Source: Epiperipatus broadwayi
Lineage: Eukaryota; Onychophora; Udeonychophora; Euonychophora; Peripatidae
NCBI GenBank assembly: GCA_028023455.1
Contig: JAQFVV010000322.1
Span: forward strand, 124,001 to 188,000
Length of the DNA stretch: 64,000 nt
Direction: 5' to 3'
Position numbers and translations under genes: made by a program. Positions within the stretch are counted from its first letter, which is position 1. Every line of letters begins with the position of its first letter. Below the pieces are notes generated by a model that worked only from the letters and a program-made list of their open reading frames with translations, was not told where the DNA came from and ran no database searches. Of the stretch, positions 1 through 12,302 are shown piece after piece.

Positions 1-2559
1 GACCACTTAATAATATCTTTAGTGACCTGAGAATAAAATTAAATTATATGTTATATTGTATGCATAATGGAATTCTTGTAGCTTCATTCATTCTCTAATT
101 CAACTAAGTGCGCATCTTCTTCAATGTTTAGCTATAGCCTTCAAATAATGTGTATGTTTGTCGTCGATGTTATATTTTGGGTTTTTTTTTTTTTTAGGGA
201 TCTTTATCATTATAATCCAATTGGGAATAAAGCTTTGTTTCTACTACATTTTTTTTACATGTTTATTATTATAATTGTTAAAGGAAAAAAAAAAAAACTT
301 TTCATTAGAAAAAAAAATGCATTTATTACTTTCAGTGTTTTGGAGACTGTGACCGGATGGAAACTCTTTACCTGGATAGATAGCTCAGCAGAGAAATAGT
401 TCTGCTAATGAGATAATGTGCATTTATTTATTTTGGTTTTTATTTTTTGAAAAAACTAATGGGTAAAATTTTATTTTGTTTTATAATATTAATGTATGTT
501 AAAGTTTATATTTGTTACATAATATTATAAGGATCTTGTAATGACAAGTGTATGTCTTACTATCATTACTTTGACTTAAGTATTTGTATTTAATATGAAG
601 GGATACCTATGAAATATATCTGATTTATTACATGCAACTGGAGATATGAACTTTGCATGTTAGGTATTTAAAGAAAAATGTTTTATATTTTTTTTAACTG
701 GTAAAACAGTACTTTAAATTTATCAGAAGTAACTAAAAAAAAAAAAAAAAAATGCTATAACAAGATATTTTTTTGTTTAAAGTTAACAGAATTTATATTG
801 TATTAATTAAGTAATTTAGTAACAGTTATTCTTTAATAGTACGTCCACTTTATTTTAGTTTAAGCTTGTATGCTATATATTGCGGTCGAGTATTTCTTAA
901 TTAGAATTAAATTTGTTATACTTTTCTGCATGGCTGAAACATGTGTATTTTAATTCATTGGTTTCAGATATTGATTAAAGTATACATTTTAATATAGGTT
1001 TATTATTAGTGTGTTGTGCTATCTTGCCTAAGTGTAGAATTGGTATATGCTTAATATCAGCATATTTTAATATTTATAATGTATTTTGTTTTGTGAGATG
1101 GAGATGCTCTCCCCTGAATACTTTATTTTCCATGAGAGGATTAGTTTTAATATCGTATTATGATATGTTTTGTAGTCAATGACCAAGTCCCATGAAGAGG
1201 ACAATCCAAAGTATATATAATATTTAGTATAATTAATATGTTAAATTATCTTTGGTGCGTGTTCTTTTCTTTAGGTGGTGAGACAGACTTCACTCCTACA
1301 TTTTTATGCCTGAGCAATAGGCTAGAAACCACCAAATGCTTTAGTGTAGTATTTTACTCTGCAATCATTAGTTAGTATTTTTGCATTCCTCATGTGAAAT
1401 TAAATATAGCTTTCCACTATAGAAGATGTAGATTATCATCCTTTGTTTAAAAGTTATGGTAAGGATAAGTGTTGGATTTGAGGTGTTAGCTCCTCAAGGG
1501 GCACTTTATTATCAGTAGTGCCTTAGTAATTGGGATCAATATCTGTATTATGCTACTGAGCCTTGCTTGTAGCTCACAAGCAAACCAATGGAGAAGATTA
1601 ATTTAAAATTGCATAATTTAAAACGCTTATTTATTAAGGGAATATTCGAACACAATATTTTAGTGTTATCAATAGTTAAAAAAATATTCTTCTCTTGAAT
1701 TAAGTCATCCATAATTAAAATATTTATTATAGTTTATGTGGACATTAAGTTAAGCATGAAGTGGTAAGTGGGACTTCTGATAAATGACCCATAATTAGTC
1801 ATAATTAATTTAATTATAAACCATAACTTAGTTAACTTTATTAGTAATAAAGTTGATATTTTAATAGATTTCATATCATAATAGTAATAAATAAGATAAA
1901 AAAAAAATAGTTACTCAATAACTCAAGGTAAGAGACTTATAGAAAATTTACTAAAACTATAAATTAGTGTAGTAGTAAATCAGCTGCATATTTCAGCTAG
2001 TTAATCCAGTGTAATAGTGGGATTTCAAACATATATGAATTTATTATTTTAATCTATACTCTGATAGAGGACAGCTTAATGTAATAATTTATGTGTAGTA
2101 TTAAATATGCTGTAATTAATAAATTTGTCTATTTTTTTTTGTTCGGTGTTGATAATAAATTGTACTCTTGTTTGAAATTCGTTGTCAATTTTTTTAATTT
2201 TTTTATATGCCAAGTATAAATGTGTTATCAAAATATTTGCAAAACATTTTCTTGAGTCCTAAATCATTTCAAACTTTAGAAATCTTAATATACCAGATAG
2301 ACAAATTTATGCAGATCTGAACATTTCATTTCATTTCATTTTGATGATAATTATTTTATGGGAATTACAAACTTCATACTAAACATTATGTAATCGTAAA
2401 AATGAATTTATTTCCAAGTTATTAATCCTGACTGCACATTATTCCAGTTACATTTTAATTAAATTATTGAATTTGTAGTGTTTTGTAAAATGGCAGACAT
2501 GTTTGTGCACTCCAGAAAAAACTAGAATTTATTCGTAAGGCTGTTTTTAGATCGTGCTC
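1..2559. other. AT-rich non-coding sequence, probably intron
   Basis: No convincing gene. The stretch is low-complexity A/T with long homopolymers. A good-looking splice acceptor (pyrimidine-rich tract ending TTTCAG at 335) is followed by short open frames only, and neither frame resembles a family I know. If TAF1 begins upstream of the window, this is intron. Confidence 0.5.
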
Positions 2560-3320
2560 TGATAGTTGAGGAATTTAATTAGTGCATTGACGTAATGGCG
2601 ATCGACAATTCCTAGAAATATTTGCTAATTACAAATGTTTCTAGATAAGAGACGTTACCTTATTGGTCAGTGCATTGATTGATTGTTGCAGTTGTCAGAG
2701 AGCGATAAGAAGATTGGGTAACATCAAGCAGTGTAATATAGAGAGCAGTAGCGAGTATCAGACAGTATGGAGTGCATCTTCAGTAGAGTTACTGTTCAAT
2801 TCCAGTAGGAGATAGCTGACAGCAGTCGCAGTGCTTACTACGAAGAGTTCGTGTACAGCTACACTGGACTGGGGCTAAAGTAGGCCCATTGTGAACCGTT
2901 TTGTAGCAGCCAGCCTGAAAGAACATCATGGGAATTGAACTTTAGCGAACTGTAGAAATAGATCATTGCAGACCATTCGTTTGGAGAGCATCCGCTTGCA
3001 GACCATTCATTGGAGAGCAATCGGTGTAGACCATTCGTTGGAGAGCATCCGTGGCAGAGCATTCAGTCCAGACCATTCGTTTGGAGAGCATCCATTGCAG
3101 AGAATACAGAGAATATTCAGAGCATTCATTGCAGACCATTCGTTGAAGAGCATACGCTGTTGAACAGTAGCGAACGTTATTTGCTGACCACACAGTATGA
3201 CTTGCAGTTATAACATTGGCACAGTCATAAGTGCGGATATAACAGAATTAATTAGTTTTAATTAATTTATTGTGTTGGCATGGATGATGGAAGGATACAA
3301 AAGGTACCCGTTTCTTTCTA
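2560..3320. mobile_element. GC-richer repeat block, possibly a solo LTR
   Basis: Base composition is clearly richer in G and C than the flanks, with no long coding frame except those generated by the internal minisatellite. The length, the absence of coding potential and the abrupt composition change resemble a solo LTR or a short non-autonomous element, but I cannot define ends or target duplications. Alternative: a degraded untranslated exon region. Confidence 0.3.
2966..3165. repeat. Minisatellite, units of about 35 bases
   Basis: Variants of GCAGACCATTCGTTGGAGAG followed by CATCCG recur about six times with small substitutions and spacer differences. Because the unit lacks stops in several frames, it creates short open frames on both strands (repeated DHSLESIR-like peptide on +). 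These are by-products of the repeat and are not called as genes. Confidence 0.8.
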
Positions 3321-4169
3321 TTATTCTGGCTGAGATTCTGGATAAAAAGGCTATATTATTCAAAATTTTACGTAATTATTTATGTCCTTATTGATTATAT
3401 TTATCACCCTTCTAAATAGTTATAATAGTTGTTATGATATGTGAGGACACATTAGCTGTTAAGTGAAGTGAATGTTTCCTATAGCCTACCAGAATGCCAG
3501 TCATGTGTGACAGCACAGTACTGTAAGAGTATTTTCCTAAAGTAAACAAAGAAACCCTGAGATTATTATTATCATTATCATTATTCCTTATTTAAGAATG
3601 ATCAATTCTTATTGATATTACAGTTATGTTGTGGCATAAAAGAGATTAATTTTTCAATTGTGCTATAAGAAAGGTATTTTCAAATCATATTGGCAAATAA
3701 TTTACTTAATATATATATATATTAAAAACATGAGAAGTTATCATTATTGTTTAAAGGTGCAAATACTTATAGCTCAGAGAATATGTTTTTGATGAAGAGA
3801 AAATGTTATTTTTATTCTAAATTATTAATTAGGGAATGATTGCAGTTTTTCTCTCTTCCCAAGATATTTATTTTACTGATGATAATTTATTTTATGATTT
3901 TAGTTTCTTTATTTTAACTGCATATCTCTGCAGCTGAATTTTTTATAACTAACTGACCATGGAGCATAGTCCGCATTTTTATTTATTAAGTTAAAAATGT
4001 AATATTTCCACTAAGTTAAATTAGGTTAGAATTAGGATGCATCAGTCGATTGCATCAATCATTGTACTTAGCTAGTTGAATATTTTTACTAGGTTAGAAA
4101 TAATATTATGGATATTTTTACTAGGTTAGAATATACACATAAAAAGAGTGCAATATAATTTAATTTTTA
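3321..4169. other. Non-coding AT-rich sequence
   Basis: Nothing recognisable: no long frame, no element ends, only short AT repeats. Confidence 0.5.
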
Positions 4170-4515
4170 CACCCCCTCCCCAAACACGGTGTCTTATTAA
4201 TTACTATCCAAAAAAAGGGGGGATAAAATGTAATTTAATTTTGTATTTAAAAAGTACCGTAACTTTTCAGATACGCAAAGTAACAAAAAAAAAAAAGAAG
4301 AAGCCCGTCTCTGATTAATTACTGTACAAATTAATTACTGTCCCAAAAAGGTCAAAGTCGGCTTTCATTGTAAAATTTTGTTGTAATTACTGTCCAAAAA
4401 AGTCTCCAATGTATTATTATTTGCTATTGGAAAGTAACGTACTTTTTTATCGACACCCACACACACAAAAAAAAGCCAGTCTGTGATTAATTACTGTCCC
4501 AAAAAGTCTCCTTAC
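4170..4515. repeat. Imperfect tandem repeat containing TTAATTACTGTCC
   Basis: The motif TTAATTACTGTCCCAAAAA occurs, intact or varied, near 4179, 4315, 4330, 4383 and 4486. A larger unit of about 170 bases (GCCCGTCTCTGATTAATTAC near 4303, GCCAGTCTGTGATTAATTAC near 4475) is duplicated. No coding potential. Confidence 0.65.
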
Positions 4516-5283
4516 ATTTTTATATTTTGTTTTTATTTTTTAATTTTATGGACATCATAGTTGTATAGAATGGCTGGCCCGGGAAGGTTATATCAATGTG
4601 TTTTTGCTTAGCATCAACGTCATCAAGCAGCTGACACGATAGATCAGAACATTACCAAGTATAGTATTATCACATTAAATTAGCTGGCGTCCTTAAAAAA
4701 CAGTTATCATGTATAGGAATGTTTTAAATTGTTTTCAATGTATATGTTGGAAAAATTCTATAAATAAATATTTTTTTAAAATGATTTAAATGCTGATGAT
4801 ATTACTAGATTAAATAATTTCACCCATATTTATAATATATACATACAGCTATACTGGTGCAATATTGATAATCTGGTATCTTTGTTTTCTGAACTTTCAA
4901 AGTAATTTTATGGAAACTTAAGTAAATATTAAATTTAACATACATACATATATCTAATATGTATTGTATATTTGTGGCTCGTTCCTGATTTAAATGTTAG
5001 TCCATTCTGTAATTTTTTTTACTTAAGTTAATTTTTATGTTTATTAGATTTTTCTTTCAGATTAAATATGAATAAGTTAATGAGTTAAATAAAATAAAAA
5101 ACTAAATAGACACATAGATAGAGAGTGAAAGTAGATATTTTTGTAGATTTAATATTGTATCACTTGCAAAGCAAGAAACATAATTGATCATAAAACTGGT
5201 TAAATGCTGGTTGCTTTTGAGATAACAATTTAATAATAATATAATAAAAATAAGATTAGACAATTAAGTTAAAAAAAAGAATA
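4516..5283. other. Non-coding AT-rich sequence
   Basis: Nothing recognisable beyond A/T-rich low-complexity sequence. Confidence 0.5.
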
Positions 5284-5535
5284 CTTCTTTTAGTTCACTG
5301 ATTTCAAATTTGCTTGTATTGTCTCTAAATTTAACATTCAAAGTTCAAAAGAGTCAATTATTCAAAGTTTGAATAATTAAAATTGATTTTTTTTAGAAAA
5401 AAAGATTCAACTTTTATTTTGTTAAAATGTCAAATTTATAAAAGATTTTGTATTGTAATAATTTTTTTTTTTTTTGTTATTTTAAATAATAAAATTAACT
5501 TAAAAAATAAAATGATGTGAAAGTAATAAATATAT
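5284..5535 (+). repeat. Dispersed direct repeat, copy A
   Basis: About 250 bases that reappear in diverged form at 7383-7615. Shared landmarks in the same order: TATTGTCTCT, TTTAACATTCAAA, a TTGATTTTTTTT block, GATTCAA, TTTATAAAAGATTTTGT and AAAGTAATAAA. No coding potential. Confidence 0.6.
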
Positions 5536-6437
5536 TTAAACAGTGCTCAGGGTAATTAAAATTTTTATTAAAAGTGCGTGCTCTTCCCAGCGTCTTGTGT
5601 CTCTTTTGGTTTTATAGTTGTCATTAGCAGCCAAGCTATGAACAAAAATAAATATTGTAAAATGATCATGATGACATGTGGCAGTTAAATTCATTATATG
5701 TGACCATTGGATGGGATGTAGTTTGGATTGATTATCTCTTCAAAGACTGATATGTGATCAAACTTGAATTTCCATTTCTGAGTTGTGTTTAATCTACATT
5801 AAAAAAATTATTCTTACATATAATGTTAAATGAGAGTCCTCTTCTATGGGATATTTGTGTCATTAGAGAAGGGAAGAAATATGATCTAAATAATTTAACA
5901 TGTAAAGCACCTAAAGAAGTTAAAAACTTAATGTTTCTAAATTTTCAAGGATAGATTTATAGCTGCTTAATTCTGGAATAGACTTCATAATATAAAAACA
6001 AGCAAATGACGAAAATGTTAGGCTTAGCAAAAAAAAAGGATTTTAAACCGGAAACTTTGATAAAACTTTAATTGTTTTAAGTATGATCACCTGAAAGATG
6101 GTAATATTTATGTATTTATTATTTATTTACATGTTATAATCTAATGTAATGGTGTCTTAATATTTTGTATATGTCTTAATGCGTAATATTAATTTATTGA
6201 AATAATATAGGATTATTTAATAAATATTATTATATAATAATTTGTTTTGTTATTTATTAATCTAACCTCATGTCTTTCTTCTTATAAATTATTACCATTT
6301 AAATATAATAAGTTAATTTTGTAATAGTTAGTGAGATAAGAGTTTATAGTCCATCAAATTTAGTCATGGTATTGTTTAATAAGACTATCTACCCATGGAT
6401 TTCTTAGTATCAGGTGACACTGGTTTTAAGCCTAAGG
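5536..6437. other. Non-coding sequence between direct repeats
   Basis: A slightly GC-richer patch near 5570-5760 has no open frame of note. The rest is AT-rich. Nothing assignable. Confidence 0.4.
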
Positions 6438-6998
6438 TACTTTGGTATTAACTATGCTATGACGTACTACACCGAAAGTATACTGCTCTAATCTTCCGAT
6501 TTTTAAAGATAATGTCTCCTTGTGATTTGCAAACAAACTTAATCTATAAAATTTGCCCGCATCATATGAAGTTAACTTAAAGATCGGAAGATAGAGTAGT
6601 ATGCCTTCGGGGTAGTACATCATAGCATAGTTAATACCAAAGAAGGAGACATCGAACGTTGCCAGGTTGGCCGTTCTGTGCCTGAAACAAAGAAATGAAA
6701 TAATAACTAATAATTTACTATGATAAAAAATTATCAAAAATGAATATTATAAATAATATTAGAATTTTTAACGATATTTAACTAATCATTTGGCCCTGAA
6801 ACGAAATGAAATAAAAACTAATAATTTACTCCACTAACAAATGAAATAATAACTAATAATTTACTCCAATAAGAAATGAAATAAGTAAGTAATAATTTAT
6901 TACAATAAAAAATATTATCAAAAATGAATATTATAAATAATCATTAGAATTTTTAACGGTATTTGTGTAGTACGTCATAGCATAGTTAATACCAAAGT
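6438..6998. mobile_element. Foldback/MITE-like element with a thrice-repeated terminal motif
   Basis: TTTGGTATTAACTATGCTAT plus GACGTACTAC sits at 6441-6470. It recurs inverted at about 6609-6641 and again inverted at 6965-6997. The 6438-6510 arm and the 6578-6643 arm form a long hairpin including the CTTCCGAT core. Between the second and third copies the unit AAATGAAATAATAACTAATA is tandemly reiterated (6690-6900). Non-coding with terminal inverted repeats fits a MITE-type DNA transposon. I could not identify a matching target duplication. Confidence 0.65.
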
Positions 6999-7382
6999 CC
7001 CGAACCGGTTATAAATTCATAATCCATAGAGGATCTAATTTCCCTTCAGTTAATTAGGAATGATTTAATGATGTGGAAAAGTGACTCTAGTCTATAATAT
7101 TTTTTATGAGTATAGCTAGATCTGACCATTAGTATAATTTATGATTAAATTAAGTTATATTGTTCCTCCTATCTTGTTTCATTTCTGTTATTTGGATTTA
7201 AATGTGAACTCTCAAAAGTTATTTTATTATTAAGCATTAACTTTTCATATCCGTAGGATATTATAATTTGTTGTGATATGTAGGACTATAATATACCATC
7301 ATTACAAACCTTCAGACAAATATTATAATTTGTACTTAACTTTCCGTGCTCTCTCTCATTTTATTTAAATAGTAGGGTTGTA
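6999..7382. other. Non-coding AT-rich sequence
   Basis: No recognisable feature. Confidence 0.5.
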
Positions 7383-7615
7383 TTTACTTTACTTATTTAA
7401 AATTTGTTTATATTGTCTCTTAATTTAACATTCAAAATTCAAATTGAATTATTTAAATTTTGAAATTATAATCTGATTTTTTTTTTAATTAAAAAAAAAT
7501 GATTCAAATTTTATATTTTGTTAAACGGTTAAGTTTATAAAAGATTTTGTTTTGTAACAAATATTTTTTTTTGTTTGTTATTGTAAGTTTAAAAAAATGG
7601 GAAAGTAATAAATTT
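7383..7615 (+). repeat. Dispersed direct repeat, copy B
   Basis: Same orientation and landmark order as 5284-5535, with many substitutions and small indels, so the duplication is old. The two copies flank the foldback element at 6438-6998. Confidence 0.6.
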
Positions 7616-8504
7616 TAGAAGTAAATTTGAGCAATATTTCTATTTTATTCTTAAATGGAGGAGAGGCAAATATATTCTCCATAACTGAGTTTACATGCAT
7701 GGCTTTTATGTGCTTTTTTTTATTATATATTTTAGAACATATAAGAGTTGTGTGCATAAATAAATTGTAAAGTAATTTATTTTTAATAATAATAATTGTA
7801 AAAATTAAAATTTTATTACAGTTCTTTATTTTAAAATAAAGTTAACTATATTAAAATAATATTGCTATGGGAACCAATTGGAAACTTTTGGATCATCCGC
7901 TTTACACAAAAGGAGGGAATCATCGTTTTCTTTGTGTGTCACTTATAAGAGTGAATAATAAAAATTGTAATGATTATTTAAGTTGATAATGCAGTTTCTG
8001 AGATAAAAAAAACTTCAGAATGCCTTTTCTTGATCTTTCCATTAGTGTAGTTGACTATATAATTGTAAACAAAGGAATGCTTTAGAAATTAACTTCGATT
8101 CTGCCATTCTATTAATTACTGTCTGAAGCTGAAAATGTGTGATACTTACTATAAAAAAACTTGCCTTCTAATTAATTATCAAATGGAAATATTCTTTTAT
8201 GAATTCATTTATAAATCTATATAATTTCAATGATCATAATAATAGACAAAACTACATCGATTAAACTATGAACAAACCAAGAGAAGTTAAGATATTAGAA
8301 AATTGTTTACAGATGTATAAAATAATGATTTGATGGTTATATAACTACATTCATAAGTTAATGAAATGTGAGCTCATGGAGTTAATATAAATTTTTTCTT
8401 TGTGAATTATTATAAATCAACAAAGATTTTTCCTATCACGCATGCTCTTCTTACAATCTTAGATGTTAAATGTTGTAATTCTAACAAAAATAATAAATTT
8501 AATG
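7616..8504. other. Non-coding AT-rich sequence
   Basis: No recognisable feature. Confidence 0.5.
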
Positions 8505-9070
8505 GTAATAAACTATTATAAACAATCTTTAAATCTGCAGAAGTATCTTCAGTTAATTTTTTAAACCTGCCTCAACTGCCATTAAATTAAAAAAAACAAA
8601 GCAAAAGCAAACGTCATCAATTCAAATCTTATGAATCCCATATTTTAATGTTAGCAGCTTGTCTATTTATTAAATGCATTTTATTCCTATTTATAAAAAT
8701 TGCCTCCTTAATTTTTCTTTTATTATAGTTTTTCTCTTCATGAAGAATTTTTACACTTTCAAAATCAAATTTATATTTACATGTTTTTTCATAATCAAAG
8801 AAAACTGAAGCAGTCATTAAATCACAATTCTTATTTTTTACATGCTTATATAACAATTCTTGCTCCTTTAATCTTTTCTCATTATTGCACTTTGATTCAC
8901 CTATATATGATAACATACAGTCACCAAAAATTTGATATATGATATTACTTTTCTGTGCTTGAAAGGTATGACATCCTTAGAATTATTAAGTAATTTATTA
9001 ACATCGTTTGGAACATAGAATGAAACATTAAACACGTTCTTATATATATCCTTAAAAAATTTCACTTGTG
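8505..9070 (-). pseudogene. Penelope-like element fragment: GIY-YIG endonuclease end of the retroelement protein
   Basis: Read on the minus strand, the conceptual protein runs FFKDIYKNVFNVSFYVPNDV, then a frameshift near 8945, then FGDCMLSYIGES, KRLKEQELLYKHVKNKN and the C-terminal block SVKILHEEKNYNKRKIKEA / FINRNKMHLINR / IKIWDS. This order (linker, CGDC-like turn, YIGES, then K-NYNKR-EA-INRN-IW) is the GIY-YIG endonuclease module found at the C-terminus of Penelope-like retroelements. The reverse transcriptase part is missing, so this is a truncated remnant. A homologous copy lies at 53370-53750 on the + strand, and similarity continues past the stop into the 3' non-coding tail (about 8505-8630). 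Confidence 0.75.
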
Positions 9071-9367
9071 GATTAAAATAAATGGAATAGATAAATAGTT
9101 AAATATGTAAATACAATTTTTTTTATATATTATTCTCATTCTGTTTGTTAATTAAAATTATTGTTATTGTTAATAACTTTGTTGCTTGTTTATTTCTCAT
9201 CCGAATTCCAAGCAGATTATTTTATTACACAGCATGTTTATTGTATTCATAAATATACACTTGAAGAATTTTGTTTTATGTATACAAATATTTTGATTTT
9301 TATTGTTGTTGTTTTTTGTATCACAAAGAAAAAATTATATATTTTATTTTCTTTTATCTATCTAGAA

Positions 9368-11910
9368 CAGTGGTCTGCAAACTTTTGAGACAGAACAGCC
9401 AAATCTGACACTCGCAACAATTTAAAATTTATTCGAGAGAGACGGAAAAGCCAAATCTAACACTTGCAACAATTTAAAAATTATTCGAGAGCCATGAATA
9501 TATCTTTACAAATAAGGAAAATTTAAAGAAATACTATAACAAGTTATAATATTAATTACATCTTTATTAAATGTAGATTAAATCACATGAAAAATTGCTA
9601 GCATTGGTTTTAATCAGTGTGAATAATGAGTTTAAATTTCCTTAGAAAGTTTCTGTACGTCCAGTTGGTAACTAGTAGTTTTTAATTTAAGACATGATTC
9701 CGAGTTGACATCAGTAATTTGGTTCCTCAATTTACATTTAATAAAATTCATGTTAGAAAATGATTGTTCACATAAGTTTGTAGATCCAAAGACACTGAGA
9801 ATACCAAATGCAAATTTTTTCAATTCAAGATATGAATCTGGAAGACTATTCCAAGTAGTAAAAATCATAGAGTCTGCCTTCTCTAGGTTTTTTATAGCAT
9901 TCTGCTGGCTCTGTGAAAGCAGTCTACATGTTTCTTTCTCTACTTCTTCCATTTCAAGATGTGCTTGTCAAATCTAGCAATCGTATTTCAAAATTATCCA
10001 CATCAATAGTAAATGGTGAAAATTTTCTCACATTGGCATTAAGAGGATTCTTAATAAAAGCTAGAGTTGCTTTATAGTTTCTAAATTCCTGAAACTTTAA
10101 AAGAAAAGATTCTCTCTTGTTTAAAGTTGTTGTTTTAAAATAATCTTTATTAATCAGAGCATTGTTTTCTCTACAATATTGAGACAAGTTTGGGAAACAA
10201 ACTAAAATTCCTCTCTCTAAATCTTCAGCAAATAGAATCAATTTCTTTTCAACAAAATAATTTCTTCTACCATTGAAAAAGCAGTGTTCCCCTTATCTGG
10301 TAATTTATGATTGAGCTGATTCAACCACCATGAAATATCACTTTTTGCAACCACTGATTTGTTAATTCTAAATATTGAATGCCCTTGTTGTCAAGAAATA
10401 GTTTGATTTCATTTATGCAAAATGCAAAACAATTTAACATGTTGCCTCTGGAAAGCCATGAACTCTGTTATATTGAAGAAGATCTGAATATTCACTTTGC
10501 ATTTCACATAGCAACTCTTTAAGTTGTCAATGGTTAAGTCTTCTTGCTGCAATAAAATTAATAATATTAATAATACTAAATCCATAACTTTACTGATTTC
10601 TTCTGGAAATGTTTGTGCACAAAGTGCTTCCTTGTGAAGTATACAATGGAAAGTAATCACTTAATGATTAATGTTTTCTTTTAAAATTGAAACAAACTCC
10701 TTTTTTATCCCATCATACTTTTTGCACCATCAGTTGCAATTGACACAATTTTATCAAGTATGATATGTTTTTTTCCCCATGCATTTAAATGACAGCATTT
10801 GCTATGTACCTTGCATTTGGCCCTTGAGTGGCAATAATCCTAAAAGTTCTTCTCTTGGGTCTTCGGATGATATATACTACATGTAAAGAGAAATCTGGGC
10901 TGTGGCCTTGATATCACAAGACTCATCCATTGCAATTGATAAAGCTGAAGATAACTTAATGTCCTTGACTTGTTGGTTGGTCACATTTAAGGACCTTTTA
11001 ACTGTCCTATTTGCTATTGTTTAGCAGTTAAAGGCATGTTTTTAATTTTACGTAAAATCTGATTTATTTTTGAAATCATGTCTTCAGATGCTTTAACAAA
11101 ACAATATTTTAAATACTCACCATCTGTGAATAGTTTTCCTCTCTTAGCGATTTCCTGACTTAATACGAAGCTTGCAATAGTAACGTTATTGACAGACTCT
11201 CTCCAATAATCAAATACAGAACTTGGTTTTTCAATATTTTTCTGAAGTTCTTCAATTGCTCTTTTTCTTGTGTCACTGACAGGATATTTTATGGCATGTT
11301 TTGTCATGAAGTGTTTCTAAATTGGTGTTTCTTGGCAAGTAAGACAGATTGGAAGGTCCTCCAAGTTCGCAATAAATGTGAAAGATTCAGTCCATTCTGT
11401 TTTAAAGTCACAATGCACATTTAATGTTTTTCTTGGTCTTTTCTTCATAGTCATGTTGAAAAACACTTTAAATATTGTATTTTATTTAACATGATATATA
11501 CACGTTTGCACAAATAAACAAAAAATAATTATACCTTCCTCTTCTAGGTTACACATATTCACACTCCCATTGCAAACATTGTCTTGTCCACTAGAGGGCA
11601 ACCATGTGCTCACTTATTAATTGCGAAGTTTTGCTAGTCTTATAAAACAAATAAAATCACGATTACATTAATGAAATCTTTTAAAAATTTTATAAATTGA
11701 AACTATGATAGTTTTATTCTCAATTTTACTACAAAGTAGGGTTCTATATGTCCCAGATTTGTCCTGGTTTTATCTTTATCTCTTATGATTTTTTTATTTC
11801 ATATTTGTAAATTTTTTTTTGAATGTATGTTCTGATTAGGTCCTGTGGGAAAATATAGACCTTACTGAATAGCCGCATATGGCTCACAAGCCATAGTTTG
11901 CCAACCTCTG
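9368..11910 (-). mobile_element. hAT DNA transposon (Charlie-type), complete with ends
   Basis: The left end CAGTGGTCTGCAAACTTTTG and the complement of the right end CAGAGGTTGGCAAACTATGG are imperfect terminal inverted repeats of hAT type. The element is flanked by a perfect 8-bp target-site duplication ATCTAGAA (9360-9367 and 11911-11918), the hallmark of hAT insertion. It is 2,543 bases long and holds one broken transposase gene on the minus strand. The intact duplication says both ends are original. Confidence 0.93.
9632..11454 (-). pseudogene. hAT transposase pseudogene (GTF2IRD2/EPM2AIP1-like)
   Basis: The relic would have bound the element ends and catalysed cut-and-paste transposition. 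Minus-strand translation starts at the ATG at 11454 (MTMKKRPRKTLNV) and shows an N-terminal zinc-finger-like segment with CLTC followed by HFMTKH. Then come LFTDGEYLKYCFVKASEDM (about 11145), HCILHKEALCAQ (about 10650), LFAEDLERG (about 10230) and the C-terminal hAT dimerisation region FAFGILSVFGSTNLCEQSFS (about 9830). The order and the span of about 600 codons match the hAT transposase family that gave rise to the vertebrate GTF2IRD2 and EPM2AIP1 C-terminal parts. It is dead: an in-frame TAG lies at 11317-11319 and several frameshifts split the rest into four or more frames. No sign of domestication. Confidence 0.85.
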
Positions 11911-11918
11911 ATCTAGAA

Positions 11919-12302
11919 TGTTAAAAATATAAAAATTAAGTTATTTTTATTATCTTGTAAAAGTGTAATTAATTAAAATGGGTAAAATGATTAAAGATTT
12001 TTTTTCCGATTACCCATCATATAATTTTTCTTTTGTGAAGGGAAAAAGAATTTTGTTTGTTCTTTTATCAAAGCTAGAGATTTGAAAGTATATATATTTG
12101 GATATTGTATTTTATTAATTAATTAAAAGATTTATCTGGGGATTTAATTAGAAAAATATAACAATAAGAAAAAACAGGTTGACAGAAATTTCTTTTCTTG
12201 TATATTGCTATAAATTAGGTAAGAGATTTATTCTTATATTGTAATAGGGAGAAAACAGCAGGCCATATTGCTGAAAGAAAAAACTTGGGTGGAAAAAGTT
12301 AA
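11919..12302. other. Non-coding AT-rich sequence
   Basis: No recognisable feature. Confidence 0.5.

Noticed and set aside
336-399. Possible terminal exon after a good TTTCAG acceptor at 335
   Set aside because: Both open frames are short (CFGDCDRMETLYLDR or VLETVTGWKLFTWID) and match no family I know; one acceptor-like site in AT-rich DNA is not enough.
2859-3213. Four overlapping open frames on both strands
   Set aside because: All are produced by the 35-base minisatellite; the peptides are just translated repeat.
9705-9977. 90-codon plus-strand frame
   Set aside because: Antisense shadow of the C-terminal part of the hAT transposase on the minus strand.
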